A DNA stretch of 13,775 nucleotides from Nevskia sp035651715 (GTDB taxonomy: Bacteria > Pseudomonadota > Gammaproteobacteria > Nevskiales > Nevskiaceae), in assembly GCA_035651715.1 (NCBI GenBank), contig DASRFD010000113.1, forward strand, positions 1 through 13,775, given 5' to 3'. Below, one piece after another: positions 1 to 8,127 of this stretch (position 1 is the first letter of the stretch; every line of letters begins with the position of its first letter). Below the pieces are notes generated by a model that was given only the letters and a program-made list of their open reading frames with translations, was not told the DNA's origin and did not search any database. Position numbers and translations under genes: made by a program.

Positions 1-29
1 GATACTCTAACCGACTGAGCTACCGCTCC
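1..29 (-). tRNA. tRNA-Asp, 5' part only (cut by window edge)
   Basis: Read on the minus strand, the sequence begins GGAGCGGTAGCTCAGTCGG and continues into TTAGAGTATC. This is the acceptor strand, D-arm and start of the anticodon stem of a tRNA. The pattern matches bacterial tRNA-Asp(GUC), which usually begins GGAGCGGTAGTTCAG. The anticodon lies outside the window, so the amino acid is inferred from the 5' half only. It follows tRNA-Val after a 36-base spacer and is probably on the same transcript. Confidence 0.7.
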
Positions 30-65
30 GCGTGGACATCTACTTCTGACAACTTAGCTTCGAAC

Positions 66-141
66 TGGTGGGTGCTGACGGGCTCGAACCGCCGACCCCC
101 GCCTTGTAAGGGCGATGCTCTACCGACTGAGCTAAGCACCC
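66..141 (-). tRNA. tRNA-Val(UAC)
   Basis: The 76-base minus-strand sequence folds as a complete cloverleaf. The acceptor strand GGGTGCT pairs with AGCACCC, and the D-arm contains AGCTCAGTCGGTAGAGC. The anticodon loop CTTACAA carries anticodon TAC (UAC), the T-arm contains GGTTCGAGCC, and CCA is encoded at 66-68. The UAC anticodon gives valine. It lies 28 bases after the hupB stop codon with no U-tract terminator between them. It may be made by read-through from hupB, from a promoter in the hupB tail (172-201), or both. Confidence 0.97.
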
Positions 142-169
142 GGCGGGGCGTCACACCCGCGAAGGTCGA

Positions 170-442
170 TTATTTTACCGCGTCTTTCAGCGCCTTGCCA
201 GCCTTGAAGGACGGATTTTTGCTGGCGGCGATCTTCAGCGGGGCCCCGGTCTTGGGGTTGCGGCCGGTGCGGGCGGCACGCTTGCGGAGGGCGAAGGTGC
301 CGAAGCCGACCAGGGAAACCTTGTCGTTCTTCTTCAGCGCCTTGGTCACCACTTCGATGAATGCATCGACGGCGCGGCCGGCGTCGGCTTTGGAAACGTC
401 GGCCTTGTCGGCGACGGCATTGATCAGTTCTGCCTTGTTCAT
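170..442 (-). CDS. hupB: DNA-binding protein HU-beta
   Basis: HU is a small, abundant nucleoid protein that binds DNA without strong sequence preference, bends it and helps compact the chromosome. It acts as a homo- or heterodimer. The product is 90 residues, the standard HU length. It starts MNKAELINAVA as HU proteins do, and residues 46-71 hold the HU/IHF signature (GFGTF, then GRNPKTG) with the DNA-intercalating Pro63. It lacks the sequence features that would suggest IHF. The ATG is preceded by AAGGGGA about ten bases upstream on the minus strand. Placement just downstream of lon with tRNA genes after it matches the conserved gammaproteobacterial order. A promoter is visible at 595-624, so hupB need not depend on lon transcription. 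Confidence 0.97.
   Translation of the reverse strand: MNKAELINAVADKADVSKADAGRAVDAFIEVVTKALKKNDKVSLVGFGTFALRKRAARTGRNPKTGAPLKIAASKNPSFKAGKALKDAVK
172..201 (-). promoter_or_regulatory. possible tRNA-Val/tRNA-Asp promoter inside the hupB 3' end
   Basis: On the minus strand, CTGGCA (196-201, 4/6 to TTGACA) and TAAAAT (172-177, 5/6 to TATAAT) are separated by 18 bases. A start near 165 would give a leader of about 24 bases before tRNA-Val, followed by a GC-rich initial transcribed region typical of stable-RNA promoters. The -10 overlaps the last Val and Lys codons of hupB, so it may only be coding sequence that happens to resemble a promoter. Confidence 0.35.
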
Positions 443-594
443 TTCGGTGAATCCCCTTTGATGCGTGATGGCTTCGTGCCGGATATGCGGAGAGAGCAGC
501 TGCTTGTTGTTCGCCCGTGCCGTAAATACCCGAAAGCGGCGCGCACACTGGCGCGAGCGTCCAAGGTTGGGATCAATACGGCAACGGATGCAGT

Positions 595-624
595 CTTATA
601 CCAAGCGCCCACAGCGAGCGTCAA
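595..624 (-). promoter_or_regulatory. sigma-70-type promoter for hupB
   Basis: On the minus strand, TTGACG (619-624, 5/6 to consensus) and TATAAG (595-600, 5/6) are separated by 18 bases. A TGG immediately before TATAAG supplies an extended -10 element. A start near 588 would give a leader of about 145 bases before the hupB ATG. This is one of the best promoter matches in the window, and it lies in non-coding DNA between lon and hupB. Confidence 0.65.
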
Positions 625-687
625 TGAAGCGTTTGGCCCCATGGCACAAACGTTTTTCGCATGCGGGAAAGGATTTTTCGGGCGAGG

Positions 688-714
688 CCGGCGGCGCCGT
701 TGCGGCGCCGCCGG
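688..714 (-). terminator. strong hairpin just after lon (terminator-like, no U-tract)
   Basis: CCGGCGGCGCCG at 688-699 and CGGCGCCGCCGG at 703-714 are exact inverted repeats: a 12-bp all-GC stem with a 3-base loop, beginning ten bases after the lon stop. On the minus strand the stem is followed by CTCGCCCGAAAAATCC, with no run of T, so it does not meet the usual rule for intrinsic termination. It could protect the lon mRNA 3' end or act with Rho. Confidence 0.45.
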
Positions 715-723
715 ACCGGTACT

Positions 724-3120
<2,397 letters not shown>

Positions 3121-3166
3121 TGTCAACCTCGGATCGGTTACGTCGGTATTATGCATTACGTGGCAA

Positions 3167-3194
3167 AGATGCGAGCGGAAGCCGGCAATTCAAG
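3167..3194 (-). promoter_or_regulatory. possible sigma-32 (heat-shock) promoter for lon
   Basis: On the minus strand, CTTGAAT (3188-3194) resembles the sigma-32 -35 element CTTGAAA. After a 13-base spacer, TCGCATCT (3167-3174) agrees with CCCCATNT at six of eight positions. The predicted start near 3159 lies about 40 bases before the preferred GTG start of lon. Lon is a classical sigma-32 regulon member in E. coli. A second -10-like CATAAT at 3148-3153 has no good -35 partner. Confidence 0.5.
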
Positions 3195-3200
3195 GCGCTA

Positions 3201-3230
3201 CGGCGTCCCGTCCAAGCCACCCGGCGTCCC
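3201..3230. repeat. 9-bp direct repeat upstream of the lon promoter
   Basis: CGGCGTCCC occurs at 3201-3209 and again at 3222-3230. The start-to-start distance is 21 bp, two helical turns. Both copies lie between the clpX terminator and the -35 of the proposed lon promoter, so they could be tandem sites for a regulator. In GC-rich DNA a chance repeat of this length is also plausible. Confidence 0.35.
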
Positions 3231-3270
3231 TGCCGGGACTCTCGCAGCCGGCACCCGGCCCCCGACAAAC

Positions 3271-3305
3271 AAAAAAGGCCGCCGGAATTTTGACTTCCGG
3301 CGGCC
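3271..3305 (-). terminator. rho-independent terminator of clpX
   Basis: GGCCGCCGGAA at 3277-3287 and TTCCGGCGGCC at 3295-3305 form a perfect 11-bp stem with a 7-base loop. On the minus strand the stem runs directly into TTTTTTGTTTG (complement of 3271 and below). This is the textbook layout of an intrinsic terminator. It lies 21 bases after the clpX stop and separates clpX from lon. Confidence 0.92.
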
Positions 3306-3325
3306 CCGTCGGGTTTCAGGCGCCC

Positions 3326-4603
3326 TCAGGCGGTGTTCTTGACGTCCCGCCGCGTCGCCTCGACGTTCTCGTAGACCACGAAGGGCTTGGCCTCGCCCTT
3401 GGCCACCGATTCGTCCACCACCACCTTGGACACGTTCTGCATCGACGGCAGGTCGTACATCACGTCGAGCAGGATGTTCTCCAGGATGGTGCGCAGGCCG
3501 CGCGCGCCGGTCTTGCGCTCCTTCGCCTTGCGGGCGATGGCGTGCAGGGCGTCCTCGCGGAACTCGAGCTGGCAGCCTTCCATCTGGAACAGCTTGGCGA
3601 ACTGCTTGACCAGCGCGTTCTTCGGCTCGCGCAGGATCGAGATCAGGGCGCGCTCGTCCAGCTCCTCCAGCACCGCCAGCACCGGCAGGCGGCCGACGAA
3701 CTCGGGGATCAGGCCGTAACGGATCAGGTCCTCGGGCTCGACGATGGCCAGCAGCTCGCCGATGTGGCGCGAGTCCTTCTGCGACTTCACGTCCGCGCCG
3801 AAGCCGATGCCGGCCTTCTCGGTGCGGTTCTGGATCACCCGCTCCAGGCCGGCGAAGGCGCCGCCGCAGATGAACAGGATGCCGGCGGTGTTGACCTGCA
3901 GGAACTCCTGCTGCGGGTGCTTGCGGCCGCCCTGCGGCGGCACGCTGGCGATGGTGCCCTCGATCAGCTTGAGCAGGGCCTGCTGCACGCCTTCGCCCGA
4001 GACATCGCGGGTGATCGACGGGTTTTCGCTCTTGCGCGAGATCTTGTCGATCTCGTCGATGTAAACGATGCCGCGCTGCGCCTTCTCGACGTCGTAGTCG
4101 CACTTCTGCAGCAGGCGCTGGATGATGTTCTCCACGTCCTCGCCGACATAGCCGGCTTCGGTGAGCGTGGTGGCATCGGCGATGGCGAAAGGCACGTCCA
4201 GCAGCCGCGCCAGCGTCTCGGCCAGCAGGGTCTTGCCCGAGCCGGTGGGGCCGATCAGCAGGATGTTCGACTTGGACAGCTCGACGCCGTCGGCGGCACC
4301 CTTCTGGCTCAGGCGCTTGTAGTGGTTGTACACCGCCACCGACAGCACCTTCTTGGCCTTGTCCTGGCCGATGACGTACTCGTCCAGCACCGCGCGGATC
4401 TCATGCGGCTTGGGCAGGCCCTTGACCTGCGGCTTGGCGTGCACTTCCTCGCGGATGATGTCGTTGCACAGGTCGACGCACTCGTCGCAGATGTACACCG
4501 ACGGGCCCGCGATGAGCTTGCGCACCTCGTGCTCGCTCTTGCCGCAAAAGGAGCAGTAAAGAACCCGACCGCTCTGTCCTCCGCTCCGCACGTTTTCTGC
4601 CAT
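3326..4603 (-). CDS. clpX: ATP-dependent Clp protease ATP-binding subunit ClpX
   Basis: ClpX is the AAA+ hexamer that recognises tagged substrates, unfolds them and threads them into the ClpP chamber. The product is 425 residues, close to E. coli ClpX (424). Features in order are: the zinc-binding domain with Cys17, Cys20, Cys39 and Cys42; Walker A GPTGSGKT at 118-125; the pore loop GYVGED at 151-156; Walker B IVYIDEID at 179-186; the RKH loop at 227-229; the ClpP-docking IGF loop at about 266-268; and sensor-2 GAR at 366-368. No key residue is missing. The ATG is preceded by a weak GAG about seven bases upstream. clpP lies 139 bases upstream on the same strand, so the pair can be co-transcribed. 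A possible internal promoter at 4690-4717 may add expression. A strong terminator follows the gene. Confidence 0.98.
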   Translation of the reverse strand: MAENVRSGGQSGRVLYCSFCGKSEHEVRKLIAGPSVYICDECVDLCNDIIREEVHAKPQVKGLPKPHEIRAVLDEYVIGQDKAKKVLSVAVYNHYKRLSQKGAADGVELSKSNILLIGPTGSGKTLLAETLARLLDVPFAIADATTLTEAGYVGEDVENIIQRLLQKCDYDVEKAQRGIVYIDEIDKISRKSENPSITRDVSGEGVQQALLKLIEGTIASVPPQGGRKHPQQEFLQVNTAGILFICGGAFAGLERVIQNRTEKAGIGFGADVKSQKDSRHIGELLAIVEPEDLIRYGLIPEFVGRLPVLAVLEELDERALISILREPKNALVKQFAKLFQMEGCQLEFREDALHAIARKAKERKTGARGLRTILENILLDVMYDLPSMQNVSKVVVDESVAKGEAKPFVVYENVEATRRDVKNTA

Positions 4604-4660
4604 TTTCTATCTCAAAACAAGGGCTTGCAGCCCGTATGCACAACCGACTGAAAACCGCCG

Positions 4661-4681
4661 GGGCAGCCTCCGCGGCTGCCC
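4661..4681 (-). other. hairpin in the clpP-clpX gap
   Basis: GGGCAGCC (4661-4668) and GGCTGCCC (4674-4681) make an 8-bp stem with a 5-base loop. On the minus strand TTTT follows only after a six-base CGGCGG spacer. It could be a leaky terminator after clpP. If the proposed clpX promoter is real, it would instead be a 5'-end stem on the short clpX transcript. A second small stem GGGCT/AGCCC lies at 4621-4633, just before the clpX ribosome site. Confidence 0.4.
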
Positions 4682-4689
4682 GCCAGCTT

Positions 4690-4717
4690 CTTATAGCACG
4701 CAGCCATGTTTCAGCAA
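4690..4717 (-). promoter_or_regulatory. possible internal clpX promoter (extended -10)
   Basis: On the minus strand, TGCTATAAG gives an extended -10 (TATAAG at 4690-4695, with TG one base further upstream). The weak -35 TTGCTG lies at 4712-4717 with a 16-base spacer. A start near 4683 would give a clpX leader of about 80 bases. Confidence 0.4.
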
Positions 4718-4742
4718 AATGACTGCAATTTCCATGCTTGGT

Positions 4743-5369
4743 TCAGGCCGGCGCGGAGACCGCAACGCGCCGCTCGACGATGTGGTCGATCAGGCCATAT
4801 TCCTTGGCCTGCTCCGAGCTCATGAAGAAGTCGCGCTCGACGTCGCGGGCGATGCGGTCCACCGGCTGGCCGGTGTGGTCGGCATACATCTTGTTGAGGC
4901 GCTCGCGCAGGTACAGGATCTCCCGCGCCTGGATTTCGATGTCGGTGGCCTGGCCCTGGGCGCCGCCGGACGGCTGGTGGATCATGACCCGCGAGTTCGG
5001 CAGGGCGTAACGCTTGCCCTTGGTGCCGGCGGACAGCAGGAACGAGCCCATGCTGGCGGCCTGGCCGATGCACATGGTGCTGACGTCGGGCTTGATGAAC
5101 TTCATGGTGTCGTAGATCGACAGGCCCGAGGTGATCACGCCGCCCGGCGAATTGATGTACAGGTTGATGTCCTTGTCCGGGTTCTCGGCTTCCAGGAACA
5201 GCAGCTGCGCCACGACCAGGTTGGCCATGTAATCGTCGATCGGGCCGACGATGAACACGATCCGCTCCTTCAGCAGGCGCGAATAGATGTCGAAGGAGCG
5301 CTCGCCGCGCGCGGTCTGCTCGATCACCATCGGCACGAGGTGCTGGGCGCGCGCGATCTGGTCGTTCAT
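4743..5369 (-). CDS. clpP: ATP-dependent Clp protease proteolytic subunit ClpP
   Basis: ClpP is the serine peptidase that forms a two-ring 14-subunit chamber and degrades proteins delivered by ClpX or ClpA. The product is 208 residues, near E. coli ClpP (207). The catalytic triad is intact: Ser106 in GQAASMGS, His131 in RVMIHQPSGG and Asp180 in RDVERDFF. The spacings 106-131-180 equal those of the E. coli triad. A short N-terminal stretch before ERSFDIYSRLL probably acts as the cleaved propeptide. The ATG is preceded by AAGGA seven bases upstream on the minus strand, which fixes the start. tig lies 68 bases upstream with a GC-rich hairpin in the gap, and clpX is downstream. This is the usual tig-clpP-clpX order linking nascent-chain folding to degradation. 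Confidence 0.98.
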   Translation of the reverse strand: MNDQIARAQHLVPMVIEQTARGERSFDIYSRLLKERIVFIVGPIDDYMANLVVAQLLFLEAENPDKDINLYINSPGGVITSGLSIYDTMKFIKPDVSTMCIGQAASMGSFLLSAGTKGKRYALPNSRVMIHQPSGGAQGQATDIEIQAREILYLRERLNKMYADHTGQPVDRIARDVERDFFMSSEQAKEYGLIDHIVERRVAVSAPA

Positions 5370-5397
5370 TAGTCGATCCTTGTTGGGTTCTGTGGTC

Positions 5398-5424
5398 GGG
5401 GCGGCCCCGGGCCGGGGCCGTCCC
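5398..5424 (-). other. GC-rich hairpin between tig and clpP
   Basis: CGGCCCCG (5402-5409) and CGGGGCCG (5413-5420) form a perfect 8-bp stem with a 3-base loop. Flanking GGG/CCC extends it by three pairs beyond one mismatch in the minus-strand RNA. No T-run follows, so it is not a standard intrinsic terminator. It may protect mRNA ends or tune read-through from tig to clpP. Confidence 0.45.
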
Positions 5425-5437
5425 TGGGGTCACCAGC

Positions 5438-6772
5438 TCAAGCTGCGGACTGCGAGACCGATTTCAACAGGTCTTCCAGCGACATGGCCTGCTCGGTGGT
5501 CTTGGCGCCGGCCAGCAGGCTCTCCACCACCTGCTCCTCCAGCGCCACCGCCTGCAGGCCCTGCAGCATGTCCGGGCGCGAGCGGTAGAACTCGCGCACC
5601 TGCTCCGGCTGCTCGTAGTCGCCGGCGATCTCCTCCAGCGCCTTCTCGACGCGGGCGGTCTCCGGCTTGATGCCGCGGGCCTTGATGACCTCGCCGATCA
5701 GCAGGCCCAGCGCCACGCGGCGGCGCGCGTTGGCCTCGAACAGCGTGTCCGGCAGCATCTGCCGCAGCTGCTCGGCCTGGGCCTTGCCGGCGCGGTTGAG
5801 CTGCATGCGGTTGATCGATTCCTCGCGCAGGCGGGCGATCTCCTGCTGCACCTGGCTGCCCGGCACCTCGATCGGGTGCAGCTGCAGCAGCTGGTCCAGC
5901 ACCTCGCGCTTGAGGCGGGTGCGGGTGGCCTTGTCGCGCTCGGCTTCCAGCGCGGTGCGGCACTTGTCGCGCAGGCCCTGTTCGCCGCCGCCCTCGGCCA
6001 CGCCGTGGGCCTTGAGGAACTCGTCGTCGATGGCCGGCAGGCGCGGCTCCTTCACCTCGTGCAGCTTGACGCTGAAGCGCGCGGTCTTGTTCTGCAGGTC
6101 CTCGCGGCGGTAGTCGGCCGGGAAATTGACGTCGGCCTCGAATTCGTCGCCGGCGGCGTGGCCGACGATGGCGTTCTCCAGGTCCGGCAGGAACTGCTTC
6201 TCGCCCAGCTCAATCTCGATCTTCTCGCCCTTGCCGCCCTGGAAGGTCTCGCCGTCGAGCTTGCCGTCGAAGTCGACGACCACGGTGTCGCCGTTCTGCG
6301 CCGCCCGGCTCACCGTCTCGAAGGTGCGGCGGGCCTTGCGCAGGTTGGCGATCAGGCGCTCGACGTCGGCGTCGGTGATCTCCACCGCCGGCTTGACCAC
6401 GTCCAGCTTGTCGAGCTGGTCGAGCTTGACCTCGGGAAACACGTCGAAGCTGGCGACGTAGGACAGCGGCTCGCCGGCCTTCTCGCTGGTCACTTCGAAG
6501 TTGGGAGAGCCGGCCGGCTGCACCTTGGCCTGGGCCACGGCCTCCGGCCAGGTCTGGCGCACCAGCTCGCCGATCACGTCCATGCGCGCCGACTCGCCAT
6601 ACTGCTTCTGCACCACCTTCAGCGGCGCCTTGCCCGGACGGAAGCCGGGAATGCGGGCGCGCGAAGCCAGCTGCTTCATGCGCAGGCCCAGCTCGCGCTC
6701 GACGCGCTCGGAGGGGATCTTGACGTGCAGGCGACGCTCAAGGCCGCCAGGAGACTCGACGTGGATTTCCAT
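5438..6772 (-). CDS. tig: trigger factor (ribosome-associated chaperone and prolyl isomerase)
   Basis: Trigger factor binds the ribosome exit tunnel and shields newly made chains. It also has peptidyl-prolyl cis-trans isomerase activity. The product is 444 residues, near the family norm of about 430-450. Residues 43-50, GFRPGKAP, are the ribosome-binding signature, at the same position as in E. coli. The FKBP-like isomerase domain runs from about 160 to 245 (GDTVVVDFDG through KLHEVKEP). The remaining 200 residues form the helical C-terminal chaperone arms. The ATG lacks a clear Shine-Dalgarno sequence; the nearest purine stretch is AGAGAG about 15 bases upstream. No good promoter is visible between tRNA-Leu and tig, so transcription may start at the tRNA-Leu promoter. 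clpP follows after 68 bases. Confidence 0.98.
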   Translation of the reverse strand: MEIHVESPGGLERRLHVKIPSERVERELGLRMKQLASRARIPGFRPGKAPLKVVQKQYGESARMDVIGELVRQTWPEAVAQAKVQPAGSPNFEVTSEKAGEPLSYVASFDVFPEVKLDQLDKLDVVKPAVEITDADVERLIANLRKARRTFETVSRAAQNGDTVVVDFDGKLDGETFQGGKGEKIEIELGEKQFLPDLENAIVGHAAGDEFEADVNFPADYRREDLQNKTARFSVKLHEVKEPRLPAIDDEFLKAHGVAEGGGEQGLRDKCRTALEAERDKATRTRLKREVLDQLLQLHPIEVPGSQVQQEIARLREESINRMQLNRAGKAQAEQLRQMLPDTLFEANARRRVALGLLIGEVIKARGIKPETARVEKALEEIAGDYEQPEQVREFYRSRPDMLQGLQAVALEEQVVESLLAGAKTTEQAMSLEDLLKSVSQSAA

Positions 6773-6847
6773 CTTGGGTTTAAGACTCTCTAAAAAAAAC
6801 GGTAATCGATGCTGTGGCAGGGCCTGGAGGATTCTTCAGCTACCCAC

Positions 6848-6868
6848 CTCTTCCCGGTGGAGGAAGAG
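6848..6868 (-). other. hairpin between tRNA-Leu and tig
   Basis: CTCTTCC (6848-6854) and GGAAGAG (6862-6868) form a perfect 7-bp stem with a 7-base loop, about 30 bases after the tRNA 3' end. No T-run follows it. A run of eight T on the minus strand lies much further on (6792-6799) and has no stem in front of it. The hairpin could block nucleases at the tig mRNA 5' end after tRNA excision. Confidence 0.35.
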
Positions 6869-6898
6869 CCAGGGATGCCTTGCATCGCTCGTTCTGTT

Positions 6899-6983
6899 TG
6901 GTGCGAAAGGAGAGACTCGAACTCTCACGCCTCGCGGCGCTGGAACCTAAATCCAGTGCGTCTACCAATTCCGCCACTCTCGC
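6899..6983 (-). tRNA. tRNA-Leu(UAG)
   Basis: The 85-base minus-strand sequence is a class II tRNA with a long variable arm. The acceptor strand GCGAGAG pairs with CTTTCGC (one G-U pair). The D-arm contains TGGCGGAATTGGTAGACGCA, typical of leucine tRNAs. The anticodon stem CTGGA/TCCAG encloses TTTAGGT, with anticodon TAG (UAG). The variable arm is followed by the T-arm GAGTTCGAGTCTC, and CCA is encoded at 6899-6901. It lies 126 bases upstream of tig in the same direction. Confidence 0.98.
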
Positions 6984-7012
6984 GCAGGGGCCCGAAGCGC
7001 TGCACCCTGAAA

Positions 7013-7021
7013 ATTATAGCA
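7013..7021 (-). promoter_or_regulatory. extended -10 promoter for tRNA-Leu (and perhaps tig)
   Basis: On the minus strand, TGCTATAAT gives a perfect TATAAT (7013-7018) with an upstream TG (extended -10). The -35 region (about 7036-7041) is GC-rich and poor. A start near 7006 leaves a leader of about 22 bases before the tRNA 5' end. Confidence 0.7.
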
Positions 7022-7036
7022 TTTTGCGGCGCCCCG

Positions 7037-7063
7037 GCCTGCCGGCGGCGACCCCCGGCAGGC
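7037..7063 (+). promoter_or_regulatory. hairpin in the hmuU leader covering its only SD-like sequence
   Basis: GCCTGCCGG (7037-7045) and CCGGCAGGC (7055-7063) are exact inverted repeats: a 9-bp stem with a 9-base loop, ending 11 bases before the hmuU ATG. The right arm holds GGCAGG, the only purine-rich sequence near that start. It could limit translation, or as DNA it could be an operator. It also overlaps the -35 zone of the opposite tRNA-Leu promoter. Confidence 0.45.
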
Positions 7064-7074
7064 ACAATGCGCGG

Positions 7075-8127
7075 ATGCCCCGCCTGACCGCCCTGTTGCG
7101 CCGTCCCCTGCCCCTGTGCCTGCTGCTCGGCGCCCTCGCCCTGCTGGCGGCGCTGAACGGCCTGGCCGCCGGCCCGCTCGACCTGGGCGGCGCCGACATT
7201 CTCGGCAGCCTGGGCCTGGGCCCGGCGCCGGACCCCTCCGCCGCGGCCACCATCCTGCAGCTGCGCCTGCCGCGGGTGGTGCTCGGCCTGACGGTCGGCG
7301 CCGCCCTGGCGGTCAGCGGCGCGGCCATGCAGGGCGTGTTCCGCAACCCCCTGGCCGATCCGGGTCTGGTCGGCGTGTCCAGCGGCGCCGCGCTGGCCGC
7401 CGTGGCGGTGATCGTGCTCGGCGCGCCGCTGGGCCTGGCGGGCGCCCCTCCCCTGATCGGGCGCTGGCTGCTGCCGCTGGCCAGCTTCGCCGGCGCCGCC
7501 CTCACCACCGGCCTGGTGGCGCGCCTGTCGCGGGTCGAGGGCGCCACCCAGCCGGCGCAGATGCTGCTGGTGGGCCTGGCGGTAAACGCCATTTCCGGCG
7601 CCGCCATCGGCCTGCTGGCCCATGTCGCCAGCGGCAGCGCGCTGCGCGCGCTGACCTTCTGGATGTACGGCAGCCTGGGCCGGGTCGGCTGGCCGGAAAT
7701 CGCCGCGACCGCGCCGGCGGTGCTGCTGGCGGTGCTGCTCATGCCGCTGCGCGGCCGCGAGCTCAATGCCCTGCTGCTGGGCGAGGCCGAGGCCGCCCAC
7801 CTCGGCGTCGACGTCGAGCGGCTCAAGCGCGGCCTGGTGCTGCTGGTGCTGCTGGCGGTGGGCGGCGCGGTGGCGCTGACCGGCATCATCGCCTTCGTCG
7901 GCCTGATCGTGCCGCAGCTGATCCGCCTGTGGGCCGGCCCCGATCACCGCCTGCTGCTGCCGGCCTCGGCCCTGCTCGGCGGCGCCCTGCTCACCGCCGC
8001 CGACACCGCCGCCCGCACCGTGGCGGCGCCGCTGGAACTGCCGATCGGGGTGCTCACCGCCCTCATCGGCGGGCCGTTCTTCATCGCCCTGCTGCTGCGG
8101 CTGCGCGGCCGCGGGGAGGCCTGGTGA
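7075..8127 (+). CDS. hmuU: FecCD-family ABC transporter permease, probably hemin import
   Basis: This is an inner-membrane permease of the BtuC/FecCD type, which moves heme, siderophores or cobalamin into the cytoplasm with a partner ATPase. From the ATG at 7075 it is 350 residues and very hydrophobic, consistent with the family's roughly ten membrane helices. Family motifs include RLPRVVLGLTVGAALAVSGA at about 65-84, MQGVFRNPLADPGLVGVSSG at about 85-104, and GEAEAAHLGVD at about 236-246, the cytoplasmic loop that contacts the ATPase. GIIAFVGLIVPQLIRLW follows at about 270-286. The open frame continues further upstream, but that stretch reads through tRNA-Leu and is not coding. The start lacks a good ribosome site. 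The heme assignment rests mainly on the neighbouring HmuV-like ATPase, and cobalamin or a siderophore cannot be excluded. The stop overlaps the hmuV start by four bases (GTGA). Confidence 0.88.
   Translation: MPRLTALLRRPLPLCLLLGALALLAALNGLAAGPLDLGGADILGSLGLGPAPDPSAAATILQLRLPRVVLGLTVGAALAVSGAAMQGVFRNPLADPGLVGVSSGAALAAVAVIVLGAPLGLAGAPPLIGRWLLPLASFAGAALTTGLVARLSRVEGATQPAQMLLVGLAVNAISGAAIGLLAHVASGSALRALTFWMYGSLGRVGWPEIAATAPAVLLAVLLMPLRGRELNALLLGEAEAAHLGVDVERLKRGLVLLVLLAVGGAVALTGIIAFVGLIVPQLIRLWAGPDHRLLLPASALLGGALLTAADTAARTVAAPLELPIGVLTALIGGPFFIALLLRLRGRGEAW

Noticed and set aside
3121..3126. Perfect TTGACA (minus strand) just before the lon GTG as a promoter -35
   Set aside because: No -10-like sequence lies 16-18 bases downstream, and that region is lon coding sequence.
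6792..6799. Run of eight T (minus strand) before tig as a terminator of tRNA-Leu
   Set aside because: No stable stem lies directly upstream of the T-run; the nearest hairpin is about 50 bases away.
7116..8123. Upstream part of the hmuV open frame
   Set aside because: It is a Pro/Arg/Gly-rich frame-shifted reading of hmuU. The ATPase begins at GTG 8124 with a ribosome site.
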